A DNA stretch of 17,443 bases from an uncultured Granulicatella sp. Lineage in GTDB: Bacteria; Bacillota; Bacilli; Lactobacillales; Aerococcaceae. Location of the stretch: contig URWJ01000018.1 of NCBI GenBank assembly GCA_900551535.1, forward strand, positions 1 to 17,443. The letters are read 5' to 3'. The translations under genes and the position numbers were made by a program. Below are positions 7,797 to 15,077 of this stretch, one piece after another (within the stretch, counting starts at the first letter, position 1; every line of letters starts with the position of its first letter). The notes beneath the pieces are model-generated. The model had not been told where the DNA came from. It did no database searches and was given only the letters and a program-made list of their open reading frames with translations.

Positions 7797-8681
7797 ATGA
7801 AAAATCGTAGAAAAAGAGAGAGAAATTTATTTATTCTCGCGTGTCTATTACCTGCACTAATTTTATTCTTTACGTTTTTAATTTACCCAACGATTCAAGT
7901 ATTCCGCATGTCCATGTTCAAATGGGGCGGATTCTCAAACAATCAACAATTTGTTGGACTTGAAAACTTTAAAATCTTATGGGCAGATGAAAACTTCTTT
8001 AGAACAATTCAGAACACAATCTTACTAATCGTAGTGGTTACACTCTTTACAGTAGTATTGGCGGTTCTTTTCGCAGCAATCCTATCAACAGAAAAGATTC
8101 GCGGAAACAACTTCTTCAGAATTATTTTCTATATCCCAAATATTTTATCAATCGTAGTTATTGCAGGGATTTTCGCAGCAATCTATGATCCAAAAGCTGG
8201 ACTTTTAAATGCGGTATTACCAGAAGCGTGGAATAAGTTATGGCTTGGTGATCAAAGTATCGTCATTTACTCACTCGCATTTGCATTAATTTGGCAAGCG
8301 ATTGGGTACTACATGGTAATGTACATGGCAGGGATGGCCAACATTCCAGCCAGCTTATACGAAGCAGCAGACCTTGATGGGGCTGGTAAAATCGGTAAGT
8401 TCTTCAACGTTACATTACCTTTAATTTGGAACAGTATTCGTACAACATTAACATTCTTCATTATCAGTACGATTAACTTAAGTTTCTTACTTGTACAAAT
8501 CTTGACAGACGGTGGACCAGACGGATCTACTGAAGTGTTCCTAAGCTACATGTTCAAACAAGCTTATACAAACTCTTCATACGGATACGGTATGGCGATC
8601 GGTGTAGTTGTCTTTATATTCTCATTCGGTTTATCAGGTATCGTAAGTCATATTACGAAACGCGATATTCTTGAATACTAG
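7797..8681 (+). CDS. Sugar ABC transporter permease, MalF/UgpA type
   Basis: A 294-aa inner-membrane permease with about six transmembrane segments, the first at residues 10-31. The cytoplasmic EAA loop YEAADLDGAGKIGKFFNVTL begins at residue 188 and contacts the ATPase subunit. ATG 7797 is chosen since GAGGG at 7785-7789 is seven bases upstream; the in-frame TTG at 7779 lacks a ribosome site. Together with the next gene it forms the channel for the sugar captured by the lipoprotein. No ATPase gene is present, so a shared MsmK/MsmX-type ATPase encoded elsewhere must power it, as is common for such operons in Firmicutes. Confidence 0.92.
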   Translation: MKNRRKRERNLFILACLLPALILFFTFLIYPTIQVFRMSMFKWGGFSNNQQFVGLENFKILWADENFFRTIQNTILLIVVVTLFTVVLAVLFAAILSTEKIRGNNFFRIIFYIPNILSIVVIAGIFAAIYDPKAGLLNAVLPEAWNKLWLGDQSIVIYSLAFALIWQAIGYYMVMYMAGMANIPASLYEAADLDGAGKIGKFFNVTLPLIWNSIRTTLTFFIISTINLSFLLVQILTDGGPDGSTEVFLSYMFKQAYTNSSYGYGMAIGVVVFIFSFGLSGIVSHITKRDILEY

Positions 8682-8692
8682 GAGGGGAGATC

Positions 8693-9571
8693 ATGAAAGG
8701 AAAAACTCGTTCATTCGAAAAGCTATATAAAGCTTTTATATACGTAGCGCTAATTACATTAGCGATTAGTATTATTGTACCAGTGGGCTGGGTCTTCTTA
8801 GCTTCTATTAAAGAGAATAGAGAGTTCTACGGATCTCCATGGACAATGCCAGAAGGATTCTACATCCAAAACTTTGTGGATGCTTGGAATAAAGCAAAAA
8901 TGGGTGACTACATGTTGAACTCAGTGATTGTTACAGCACTTGCTTTAACAATTCTAGTAGTAGTAGCCATTCCTTCTTCATATGTTTTAGCACGTTATAA
9001 ATTCCCAGGAAGTCGTTTCATTAACTCTTTACTAAAAGGTGGATTATTCATCAACGTAAACTATATCGTTGTACCAATCTTCTTAATGTTACTTGACTGG
9101 GATAAAGGACTTAAAGGATTCGGTATTAACGGATTCTTCCTTAACAACATTTTCGTCTTAGCGGTTGTGTATGCTGCGACATCATTACCATTTACGATTT
9201 ATCTATTATCAAACTTCTTCAAGACATTGCCAACAACGTTTGAAGAAGCCGCATCTATCGACGGTGCAGGATATTTCACAACAATGATTCGCGTCATGAC
9301 ACCAATGGCAAGACCAAGTATTATTACAGTAATCTTATTCAACTTCCTTTCATTCTGGAATGAATACATCATTGCTCTTACATTAATGCCAGGGAAAAAC
9401 CAAACGTTACCAGTAGGGTTGAAAAACTTAATGCAAGCGCAACGTGGGGCAGCTGAATACGGACAATTATACGCAGGGATGGTATTAGTAATGTTACCAA
9501 CATTAATCCTATACATTCTTGTTCAAAATAAACTAACACAAGGGATGACACTAGGCGGCTCTAAAGAGTAA
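8693..9571 (+). CDS. Sugar ABC transporter permease, MalG/UgpE type
   Basis: A 292-aa second permease subunit, about six membrane segments, with the EAA loop FEEAASIDGAGYFTTMIRVM beginning near residue 183 and the typical C-terminal end in GMTLGGSKE. The start lies 11 bases after the first permease and behind GGAGGGGAG. It pairs with that permease; the conserved gene order binding protein, MalF-type, MalG-type is that of CUT1-family importers for oligosaccharides. Confidence 0.93.
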   Translation: MKGKTRSFEKLYKAFIYVALITLAISIIVPVGWVFLASIKENREFYGSPWTMPEGFYIQNFVDAWNKAKMGDYMLNSVIVTALALTILVVVAIPSSYVLARYKFPGSRFINSLLKGGLFINVNYIVVPIFLMLLDWDKGLKGFGINGFFLNNIFVLAVVYAATSLPFTIYLLSNFFKTLPTTFEEAASIDGAGYFTTMIRVMTPMARPSIITVILFNFLSFWNEYIIALTLMPGKNQTLPVGLKNLMQAQRGAAEYGQLYAGMVLVMLPTLILYILVQNKLTQGMTLGGSKE

Positions 9572-9594
9572 TCGTCATCGCAGGAGGAAAGAAA

Positions 9595-11835
9595 ATGGGT
9601 AAAACAAAAGGGCGTTTAACCCTACCAAGTGAATCGAATTTTCTTGAACAGACTAAAGAATTGCTCGACCGTTGGGGTGCAGATGCAATTCGTGATAGCG
9701 ATGGAACGAAACTCGATGAAGCAACCAAACAATTAGATGCAAAAATCTATACAACCTACTTTGTAGCACGTAACCATAATGATTTCATCAAAGATCATAT
9801 GGAAGAGTGCCAACAAATCTTCGTCATGTCAAAATTCTGGTTAGCAACAGAAGATACTTTAACGATTCCATTTATGGAAGGCTACTTCGAAGACCAAGTG
9901 CAACCAGACTATGTACATGATCCAAAAAGATATTGGGAAGTCATCGACCGTACTACTGGAGAAGTAGTTCCGGTTGAGAAATGGACTGTCCATGAAGAAA
10001 ACAACACGATTACGATTGAAGGCACTCGTCCTTTCCATGAGTATACAGTGTCGTTTCTAGTATATGCGATTTGGGATCCAACTCAAATGTACAATCATAT
10101 TACGAATAACTGGGGCGATGTTCCTCACGATATTCCATTTGATGTACGTGGACCTCATTCAAATCAATTCATGCACTCTTATTTAAAACAATGGTTAAAA
10201 GACAATCCGGATACTGATGTGGTTCGTTTTACAACGTTCTTCTATCACTTCACATTAATTTTCAACAATTTAGGAAAAGAAAAATTTGTGGACTGGTTCG
10301 GATATGGTGCTAGCGTATCGGTGGCTGCACTTGAAGCTTTTGCTAAGGAAAAAGGCTATCGCTTAAGAGCAGAAGACATTGTGGATGAAGGGTATTATAA
10401 CTCAACATTCCGTACACCAAGTAAAGCGTACTTAGACTATATCGACTTCATTCAAGCATTCGTTGCAAGAGAAGCTAAAAAATTAGTCGACGAAGTACAC
10501 GATGCTGGTAAAGAAGCCATGATGTTCTTAGGAGATAACTGGATTGGTACAGAACCATACGGACCATACTTCGAACAAATTGGATTAGATGCAGTGGTGG
10601 GTTCTGTCGGCGGCGGAGCAACACTTCGTATGATTTCAGATATTCCACACGTAAAATATACAGAAGGAAGATTCTTACCATACTTCTTCCCAGATGTATT
10701 CCGTGAAGGAAATGATCCTACGATTGAAGCCAATAAAAACTGGTTATCAGCAAGACGTGCCATCATGCGTAACCCTGTAGACCGTATCGGATACGGTGGT
10801 TATTTAAGTCTTGCATATAAATTCCCTAAATTTGTCGACTACATTGAACATGTAACAGATGAATTTAGAGAAATCTACGATATCGTTAAACATACAAAAC
10901 CATATACTGGTTTGAAAGTAGCAATCTTAAATGCATGGGGACGTTTAAGAACTTGGCAAGCACACATGGTTGCCCATGAACTTCCATACAAACAAATCTA
11001 TTCTTACCTTGGAATTATGGAAGCCTTAAGTGGTGCTAGTGTGGACGTAAGCTTTATCAGCTTTGACGATATTATTAATGATGGAGTTCCAGAAGGTGTC
11101 GATGTCATCATCAACGCGGGAGATGCCGGTACTTCATTTAGCGGTGGAGAGGTTTGGAAGAATGAAACGCTCATTACACGTATTCGTGAATTCGTGTATA
11201 ACGGCGGCGGATTTGTCGGAGTTGGGGAACCAACAGCCGTTCATCATCAAGGAAGATTCTTCCAACTTGGAGATATTTTGGGTGTTGAAAGAGAAATGGG
11301 ATATAGCCTTTCAACAGATAAATACTTTACAAAAGAATTGAAAGAACACTTTATTATCGAAGATATTGAAGATGTTCATAAGATTGACTTTGGGGAAAAT
11401 ATTAAAAACGTGTATGGCTTAACGAGTGCAACAGAAGTACTTGAATTTAGCAATCCGAAAGTAAGCGCAGGTGGCGTCGAAGAAGGAATCGTTCTTCCAG
11501 CCAATGCCGAAGGAAAAGAATTCGGGGAAATCCATCTTGCAGCCAACCCTTACGGAAAAGGTCGTGGGGTTTACATCGCAGGACTTCCATACACACCAGA
11601 AAATACAAGATTATTAATGCGTGCGTTATTCTACGCAGCGAATAAAGAAAGTGAATTAACGAAATGGTATGCAAGCAATCCACTAGTGGAAGTACATGCT
11701 TATCCTGAAAAAGGAGTGTATGCAATCGTGAATAATACGAACGAATTGCAATCAACACTCGTTTATGATGGAGCAGGTGTATCAAGAACTGTGGAACTTG
11801 AGCCAAGCGAAATTAGATGGGAGAAGATATCATGA
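9595..11835 (+). CDS. lnpA: GH112 galacto-N-biose/lacto-N-biose phosphorylase
   Basis: A 746-aa cytoplasmic enzyme that splits Gal-beta-1,3-GalNAc or Gal-beta-1,3-GlcNAc with phosphate into galactose 1-phosphate and the free N-acetylhexosamine. The full GH112 layout is visible: N-terminal RLTLPSESNFLEQTKELLDR, WGADAIRDSDGTKLDEA, the barrel with MFLGDNWIGTEPYGPYF, then a glutamine-amidotransferase-like domain (VAILNAWGRLRTWQAHM, GGGFVGVGEPTA) and a small beta domain at the end. Asp314 in GDNWIG aligns with the general acid of the Bifidobacterium enzyme (Asp313). Length is normal for the family. The start has AGGAGG upstream. Preference for galacto-N-biose, lacto-N-biose or galactosyl-rhamnose cannot be decided here. 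The kinase NahK and the GalT/GalE partners of the bifidobacterial cluster are not adjacent. Confidence 0.95.
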   Translation: MGKTKGRLTLPSESNFLEQTKELLDRWGADAIRDSDGTKLDEATKQLDAKIYTTYFVARNHNDFIKDHMEECQQIFVMSKFWLATEDTLTIPFMEGYFEDQVQPDYVHDPKRYWEVIDRTTGEVVPVEKWTVHEENNTITIEGTRPFHEYTVSFLVYAIWDPTQMYNHITNNWGDVPHDIPFDVRGPHSNQFMHSYLKQWLKDNPDTDVVRFTTFFYHFTLIFNNLGKEKFVDWFGYGASVSVAALEAFAKEKGYRLRAEDIVDEGYYNSTFRTPSKAYLDYIDFIQAFVAREAKKLVDEVHDAGKEAMMFLGDNWIGTEPYGPYFEQIGLDAVVGSVGGGATLRMISDIPHVKYTEGRFLPYFFPDVFREGNDPTIEANKNWLSARRAIMRNPVDRIGYGGYLSLAYKFPKFVDYIEHVTDEFREIYDIVKHTKPYTGLKVAILNAWGRLRTWQAHMVAHELPYKQIYSYLGIMEALSGASVDVSFISFDDIINDGVPEGVDVIINAGDAGTSFSGGEVWKNETLITRIREFVYNGGGFVGVGEPTAVHHQGRFFQLGDILGVEREMGYSLSTDKYFTKELKEHFIIEDIEDVHKIDFGENIKNVYGLTSATEVLEFSNPKVSAGGVEEGIVLPANAEGKEFGEIHLAANPYGKGRGVYIAGLPYTPENTRLLMRALFYAANKESELTKWYASNPLVEVHAYPEKGVYAIVNNTNELQSTLVYDGAGVSRTVELEPSEIRWEKIS

Positions 11836-12014
11836 ATCCTAAAGTGAAAATTTGGATCCGCGTCGTATTGATGTTGGTATTCTTATATGTAGTTATTTTG
11901 GGGCATCAGATGATTGGGAAAGAAGGCGTTGCAACAATGCTTGTTGGCTTAGCTGGATTACTTCTCTTGCTATGGGATTACAATCGTCCGTACTCTAAAT
12001 CGATGAAGCGTTAA
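11832..12014 (+). CDS. Small membrane protein, 60 aa, coupled to GH112
   Basis: It starts with MNPKVKIWIRVVLMLVFLYV and has two hydrophobic segments (about residues 8-29 and 37-53) with a short GKEG turn and a basic tail. The ATG overlaps the GH112 stop (ATGA), with GGGAGAAG upstream as ribosome site; an in-frame ATG 15 bases earlier is buried in the GH112 gene. It resembles short two-helix proteins of Firmicutes that I believe are catalogued as DUF6903, but I cannot verify this. Its place as last gene of the sugar operon suggests a role in uptake or in tethering the enzyme; that is speculation. Confidence 0.75.
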   Translation: MNPKVKIWIRVVLMLVFLYVVILGHQMIGKEGVATMLVGLAGLLLLLWDYNRPYSKSMKR

Positions 12015-12027
12015 TAAAACTTAACTA

Positions 12028-12068
12028 GGAACAGGGGCTTGTTTAGCAACAAGCCCCTGTTTCTTTGT
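12028..12068 (+). terminator. Strong terminator of the sugar operon
   Basis: A perfect 14-bp stem, AACAGGGGCTTGTT (12030-12043) with AACAAGCCCCTGTT (12048-12061), a TAGC tetraloop, a G-U and G-C extension, and TTTCTTT after it. It ends directly at the edge of the repeat element. Confidence 0.93.
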
Positions 12069-12331
12069 GCATAGACACAATATTTAAAATATAAATAATG
12101 CAAACCAAAGGTTTGTGATTACTGCGATTCCTTGCAGATTCTTCTATAGTAGCTGTAAAAGGGGACCGGTTCGAGCCTGTAGTCTCTCACCTTTAAAGTT
12201 CAAAATGGGAGTAAGGGATAAATCCCCAACTCCCATTAATTCACCTTTAATCCTTTTTCCTTTTACTGCTACTATATGAATCTAGCAAGGATTCTCCGTA
12301 ATCACAGTGCTTTTAAATATTGTGTTATGCA
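12067..12331 (+). repeat. Structured inverted-repeat element, complete unit
   Basis: A non-coding element whose ends are inverted copies of each other: 15 perfect bp at 12075-12089 and 12311-12325. Inside, GTGATTAC (12115-12122) pairs with GTAATCAC (12298-12305), GATTCCTTGC (12126-12135) with GCAAGGATTC (12285-12294, one mismatch), AGATTC (12136-12141) with GAATCT (12278-12283), and 18 bases at 12145-12162 with 12259-12276 (one mismatch). The tip (12163-12258) holds GGTTCGAGCC and a hairpin at 12204-12237 with a two-base loop. The arms can fold into one very long stem, as MITEs or structured RNAs do. No transposase, clear target duplication or known family is recognised. Confidence 0.8.
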
Positions 12332-12360
12332 AAGGAAAAGGGAAGGAAGATGGAGGAGGG

Positions 12361-12538
12361 GAAAAGGGACCGGTTCGAGCCTGTAGTCTCTCACCTTCAA
12401 AGTTCAAAACAGGAGTTAGGGATAAATCCCTAACTCCTGTTAATTCATCTTTGATCCTTTTCCCATTACTGCTACTATAAGAACCCGACAAGTCTTTTCG
12501 TAATCACTGTGCTATTTTTAAATATTGTGTCTGTGCAC
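12361..12538 (+). repeat. Structured element, second copy lacking its left arm
   Basis: A tandem copy of the core and right arm of the preceding unit. From GGGACCGGTTCGAGCC the two run nearly identically for about 32 bases (12162-12193 and 12366-12397), then stay similar to the terminal TTTTAAATATTGTG, with an offset of 204-205 bp. The tip hairpin AACAGGAGTTAGGGAT / ATCCCTAACTCCTGTT (12408-12441) is perfect. Instead of the long left arm there is a purine-rich stretch, of which GGGAAAAGG (12359-12367) pairs with CCTTTTCCC (12456-12464). The last 23 bases (12516-12538) are the inverse of the first 23 of unit one (12067-12089) with one mismatch, so the pair is bracketed by matching ends. Confidence 0.78.
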
Positions 12539-12584
12539 GAAAAAGGGGGAGTAGAAATTGGTGAAATTTCTTATAGGAATTTGG

Positions 12585-12613
12585 TTTATTAAAAGATGAA
12601 AATATCGTATAAT
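12585..12613 (+). promoter_or_regulatory. Probable tmk operon promoter
   Basis: A perfect TATAAT at 12608-12613 with a poor -35 (TTTATT, 12585-12590) at 17-bp spacing. A small inverted repeat AGAAATT/AATTTCT (12553-12571) lies upstream. It stands between the repeat element and the tmk ribosome site, so the housekeeping genes need not depend on read-through. Confidence 0.55.
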
Positions 12614-12644
12614 AGAAAAGAAATTGAAAGGAATGGGGGATAAT

Positions 12645-13292
12645 ATGAAAGGATTGTTTATCACGATGGAAGGTCCTGATGGCGCTGGGAAAACAACGGT
12701 CATCAACCAACTGATTCCTTTGTTACAAAAACACGTGCTCGTGGATATTGTTTCAACAAGAGAACCTGGTGGGAGTCGCATCGCTGAAGATATTCGAAAA
12801 GTCATTCTGGATGTGAACAACACCGAAATGGATGAGAGAACAGAAGCGATTTTATATGCAGCGGGTCGTCGCCAGCATTTAAAAGATCGTATCTTACCAA
12901 ACTTAGAAAAAGGAAATATTGTTTTTTGTGATCGTTTTGTTGATAGCTCGTTGGTTTATCAAGGGGTTGCTCGTGGAATTGGTGTAGAAGAAGTTGCACA
13001 GTTAAATCGTTTTGCAACTGATGGCCTAGAACCAAGCACGACGCTTTACTTAGATGTGCCGGCTGAAGTTGGATTGGAACGTATTCATAAGGCAAGAGGG
13101 AACCGTCAGTTTGACCGCTTAGACCAAGAAGGCTTAAGTTTCCATACGATGGTTCGCAATGGGTATTTAGAGTTAGTAGAAAAATATCCGGAAAGAATTG
13201 TATCGATTGATGCGACAAAATCCATTGAAGAAGTAGTGGAAGAGTGCTTCCGCATTTTAGTGGAGCGTTACCCAAAATATTTTACAAAATAG
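12645..13292 (+). CDS. tmk: Thymidylate kinase
   Basis: A 215-aa cytoplasmic kinase that converts dTMP to dTDP with ATP for DNA synthesis. The P-loop EGPDGAGKTT is at residues 9-18, the DR(Y/F) motif is CDRFVDSSLVYQG (95-107), and the lid with catalytic arginines lies near RGNRQFDRLD (151-160). The start ATG 12645 gives the normal MKGLFITMEG beginning with GGGGGA just upstream; earlier in-frame TTG 12624 and ATG 12633 would add unconserved residues and overlap the ribosome site. It leads the darA-holB-yabA block, as in many Bacilli. Confidence 0.96.
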   Translation: MKGLFITMEGPDGAGKTTVINQLIPLLQKHVLVDIVSTREPGGSRIAEDIRKVILDVNNTEMDERTEAILYAAGRRQHLKDRILPNLEKGNIVFCDRFVDSSLVYQGVARGIGVEEVAQLNRFATDGLEPSTTLYLDVPAEVGLERIHKARGNRQFDRLDQEGLSFHTMVRNGYLELVEKYPERIVSIDATKSIEEVVEECFRILVERYPKYFTK

Positions 13293-13304
13293 GAGAATGA
13301 AATC

Positions 13305-13634
13305 ATGAAATTATTAATTGCGATTGTACAAGATAAAGATGCACATTTATTAGGAGATGAGTTTGCACAAGCAAATATTCGCGCAACTCGTTTATCAACA
13401 ACAGGTGGATTTTTACGCGCAGGAAACACTACTTTCATCATCGGGATTGAAGAAGAACGTGTACAAGAAGCGTTAGATATCATTAAAGAAAACTGCCAAT
13501 CACGTGAACAAATGACTGTGCCACCAGTGCATATCGACAGCATGCTTGATAGCGCGCTAACAACTCCAGTTCCAGTTCGTGTAGGTGGAGCTACAGTATT
13601 CGTATTACCTGTAGACTCATTCTTCCGTTTCTAA
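13305..13634 (+). CDS. darA: Cyclic-di-AMP receptor protein (DarA/PstA, YaaQ family)
   Basis: A 109-aa PII-like trimeric protein that binds the second messenger c-di-AMP; its downstream target is not well defined. The conserved ligand region is seen as RATRLSTTGGFLRAGNTT (residues 26-43), with a C-terminal end in GATVFVLPVDSFFRF. The length is exactly that of the family. It follows tmk by 12 bases with AGGAGA as ribosome site and precedes holB by a single base, the usual Firmicute order. Confidence 0.94.
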   Translation: MKLLIAIVQDKDAHLLGDEFAQANIRATRLSTTGGFLRAGNTTFIIGIEEERVQEALDIIKENCQSREQMTVPPVHIDSMLDSALTTPVPVRVGGATVFVLPVDSFFRF

Positions 13635-13635
13635 G

Positions 13636-14595
13636 ATGGAAAAGATGCAAGAAGCATTTATTCGTGCCATCGATAACGGTCAGTTGAGCCATGCCTATTT
13701 GTTTGAAGGAGCAAAGGGAATTGGAAAAGCGGAGATGGCCAAGGAAATCGCAAAGATGCTGAACTGCACGAAGCGAACAAAAGGCGAGCCTGCATGCGGC
13801 GAGTGTGAACACTGCACAAGAATTGACCATGGGAACTTCCCAGATTTTATCGTGGTAGAACCTGAAGGCACAACGGTGAAGGTGGACCAAATTCGTACGC
13901 TGAAATCGCAGTTAACGAAAACAGCGATGGAGTCGAGTGCGATTGTGTGTGTGATTCATGCAGTCGATACGTTGACACAAGGCGCTGCGAATAGCTTATT
14001 GAAGTTTCTAGAAGAACCGACAGGAAATATCCATTTCATTCTTCTAACAGAGCAACTCAGCAAGGTTCTGATTACGATTCAATCGCGCTGTCAGATTATT
14101 CGATTCCAATCAGATGCAGGAGAAAATATTGTTTCCATGCTGAAAGAACGAGGGGTTCCAAACGCAACGGCGCAATTATTATCTCAATTGACGAGTAATA
14201 TTGACCAAGCAGTAGAGATGCTCGAGAGTGAAAGTTTTGGACAAATTCGTCAAGAAAGCTGGAATTGGTTTGTCCGCGTATTTACCAATCGTGCGATGGC
14301 CTTTGTGACGATTCAGTCCCAAGTGATGCCACTCTTAGCGACAAAGGCTGATAGTGAGCTGTTTTTAACCTTATTACAAATTTACATCCGTGATGCCTTG
14401 CTGTATGTACGAGGTGTCGAAGGAGCCATTATTCAAAGCGATAAACTCGCAACGATGAAGAGTTTTGCAAATCATCTCACCGTGAGTGAATGGATTAAAG
14501 AACATGAAAAAATGACCAACGCCATTGCCAAAGTAAGTGCCAACGTTGGAGTTCAAGCAGTATTAGAACAATGGGTATTAAAAATCCCAAAATAA
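13636..14595 (+). CDS. holB: DNA polymerase III delta-prime subunit
   Basis: A 319-aa clamp-loader subunit of the replisome. The N-terminal AAA+ module carries the P-loop-like GAKGIGKAEMA (25-35), a four-cysteine zinc module (Cys44, 54, 57, 60), and the conserved stretch LLKFLEEPTGNIHFILLTE with SRCQ following, typical of delta-prime. The rest is the helical collar domain. There is no clear Shine-Dalgarno before ATG 13636, which lies one base after the darA stop, so translation is probably coupled to darA; ATG 13645 is a possible alternative start. The next gene is yabA, with no yaaT/ricT between them. Confidence 0.93.
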   Translation: MEKMQEAFIRAIDNGQLSHAYLFEGAKGIGKAEMAKEIAKMLNCTKRTKGEPACGECEHCTRIDHGNFPDFIVVEPEGTTVKVDQIRTLKSQLTKTAMESSAIVCVIHAVDTLTQGAANSLLKFLEEPTGNIHFILLTEQLSKVLITIQSRCQIIRFQSDAGENIVSMLKERGVPNATAQLLSQLTSNIDQAVEMLESESFGQIRQESWNWFVRVFTNRAMAFVTIQSQVMPLLATKADSELFLTLLQIYIRDALLYVRGVEGAIIQSDKLATMKSFANHLTVSEWIKEHEKMTNAIAKVSANVGVQAVLEQWVLKIPK

Positions 14596-14611
14596 GATAG
14601 GAGGTGCGTGA

Positions 14612-14953
14612 ATGCCAAACAGACAATTGTATGATCGAATCGAACGGTTAACAAAACAAACTTTGTTGCAACTACATGAGCTCGAACAGATTTCTGAAGA
14701 GTTGCAAAAAGTGATCGAAGAGAATCATAATTTAACGATGGAAAATCGTCACTTGAAAGATCGTTTAGACGAGTTAGAGCCAAACACGCACACGAAGAAA
14801 GTGGCTAAAAAGAAAAAAAGAAGCCAATCCATCATCAACTTAGAAAATATCTACGACCAAGGATTCCATATTTGCAATTTATATTATGGAAAACGTAGAG
14901 AAAACGATGAAAGTTGTATGTTTTGTACAGAAATCTTGTATAGCGAAGATTAA
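14612..14953 (+). CDS. yabA: Replication initiation control protein YabA
   Basis: A 113-aa regulator that restrains initiation by binding DnaA and the DnaN clamp. It has an N-terminal leucine-rich coiled coil (about residues 5-55), a lysine-rich linker (62-70) and a C-terminal zinc site with His86, Cys88, Cys102 and Cys105 (HxC...CxxC). All are family traits and the length is normal. A near-perfect AGGAGGTG lies upstream of the ATG. It closes the housekeeping operon. Confidence 0.93.
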   Translation: MPNRQLYDRIERLTKQTLLQLHELEQISEELQKVIEENHNLTMENRHLKDRLDELEPNTHTKKVAKKKKRSQSIINLENIYDQGFHICNLYYGKRRENDESCMFCTEILYSED

Positions 14954-15000
14954 TGCATGAAAAGAGCAAGATTGTCATATAAAAAGCCAATAAAGTACTA

Positions 15001-15030
15001 AAAAGAGCCTGTCCATGGACGGGCTCTTTT
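15001..15030 (+). terminator. Terminator after yabA
   Basis: AAAAGAGCCTGTCC (15001-15014) pairs with GGACGGGCTCTTTT (15017-15030) with one G-U pair and a two-base loop; the 3' arm supplies the T run. A shorter leftover AAAGAGC at 14981-14987 lies upstream. The symmetry may let it stop transcription from both sides. Confidence 0.85.
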
Positions 15031-15063
15031 GTTATAATAAAAGATGAAATCGTTTTATCTTTT
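15030..15063 (+). promoter_or_regulatory. Sulfatase operon promoter with cre-like palindrome at the start site
   Basis: TGTTATAAT (15030-15038) is a perfect extended -10, starting on the last base of the yabA terminator. Directly after it, a 25-bp palindrome AAAAGATGAAA-TCG-TTTTATCTTTT (15039-15063) covers the expected transcription start. Its centre TGAAATCGTTTTAT (15045-15058) fits the cre consensus except for the last two bases, so CcpA or another LacI-family repressor could block initiation. Confidence 0.55.
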
Positions 15064-15077
15064 TTGGGGGAAACAGT

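Noticed and set aside
12162..12193. tRNA-like T arm (GGTTCGAGCC) in both repeat units
   Set aside because: The flanking bases do not form the 5-bp T stem, and no acceptor, D or anticodon arms are found around it. It may be a relic or chance; I do not call a tRNA.
12282..12491. 69-aa minus-strand reading frame across the repeats
   Set aside because: It spans both inverted repeats, is low-complexity (Pro/Ser/Phe from the polypurine tract), and has no recognisable domain.
12067..12538. CRISPR array
   Set aside because: There are only two long repeat units with internal hairpins and no short regular repeats, spacers or cas genes.
12060..12545. Target-site duplication flanking the bracketed element
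   Set aside because: I compared the bases just outside 12067 and 12538 and found no convincing direct repeat, so transposition is not shown.
12802..13275. 157-aa minus-strand reading frame opposite tmk
   Set aside because: It is antisense to a fully conserved thymidylate kinase and shows no domain or ribosome site.
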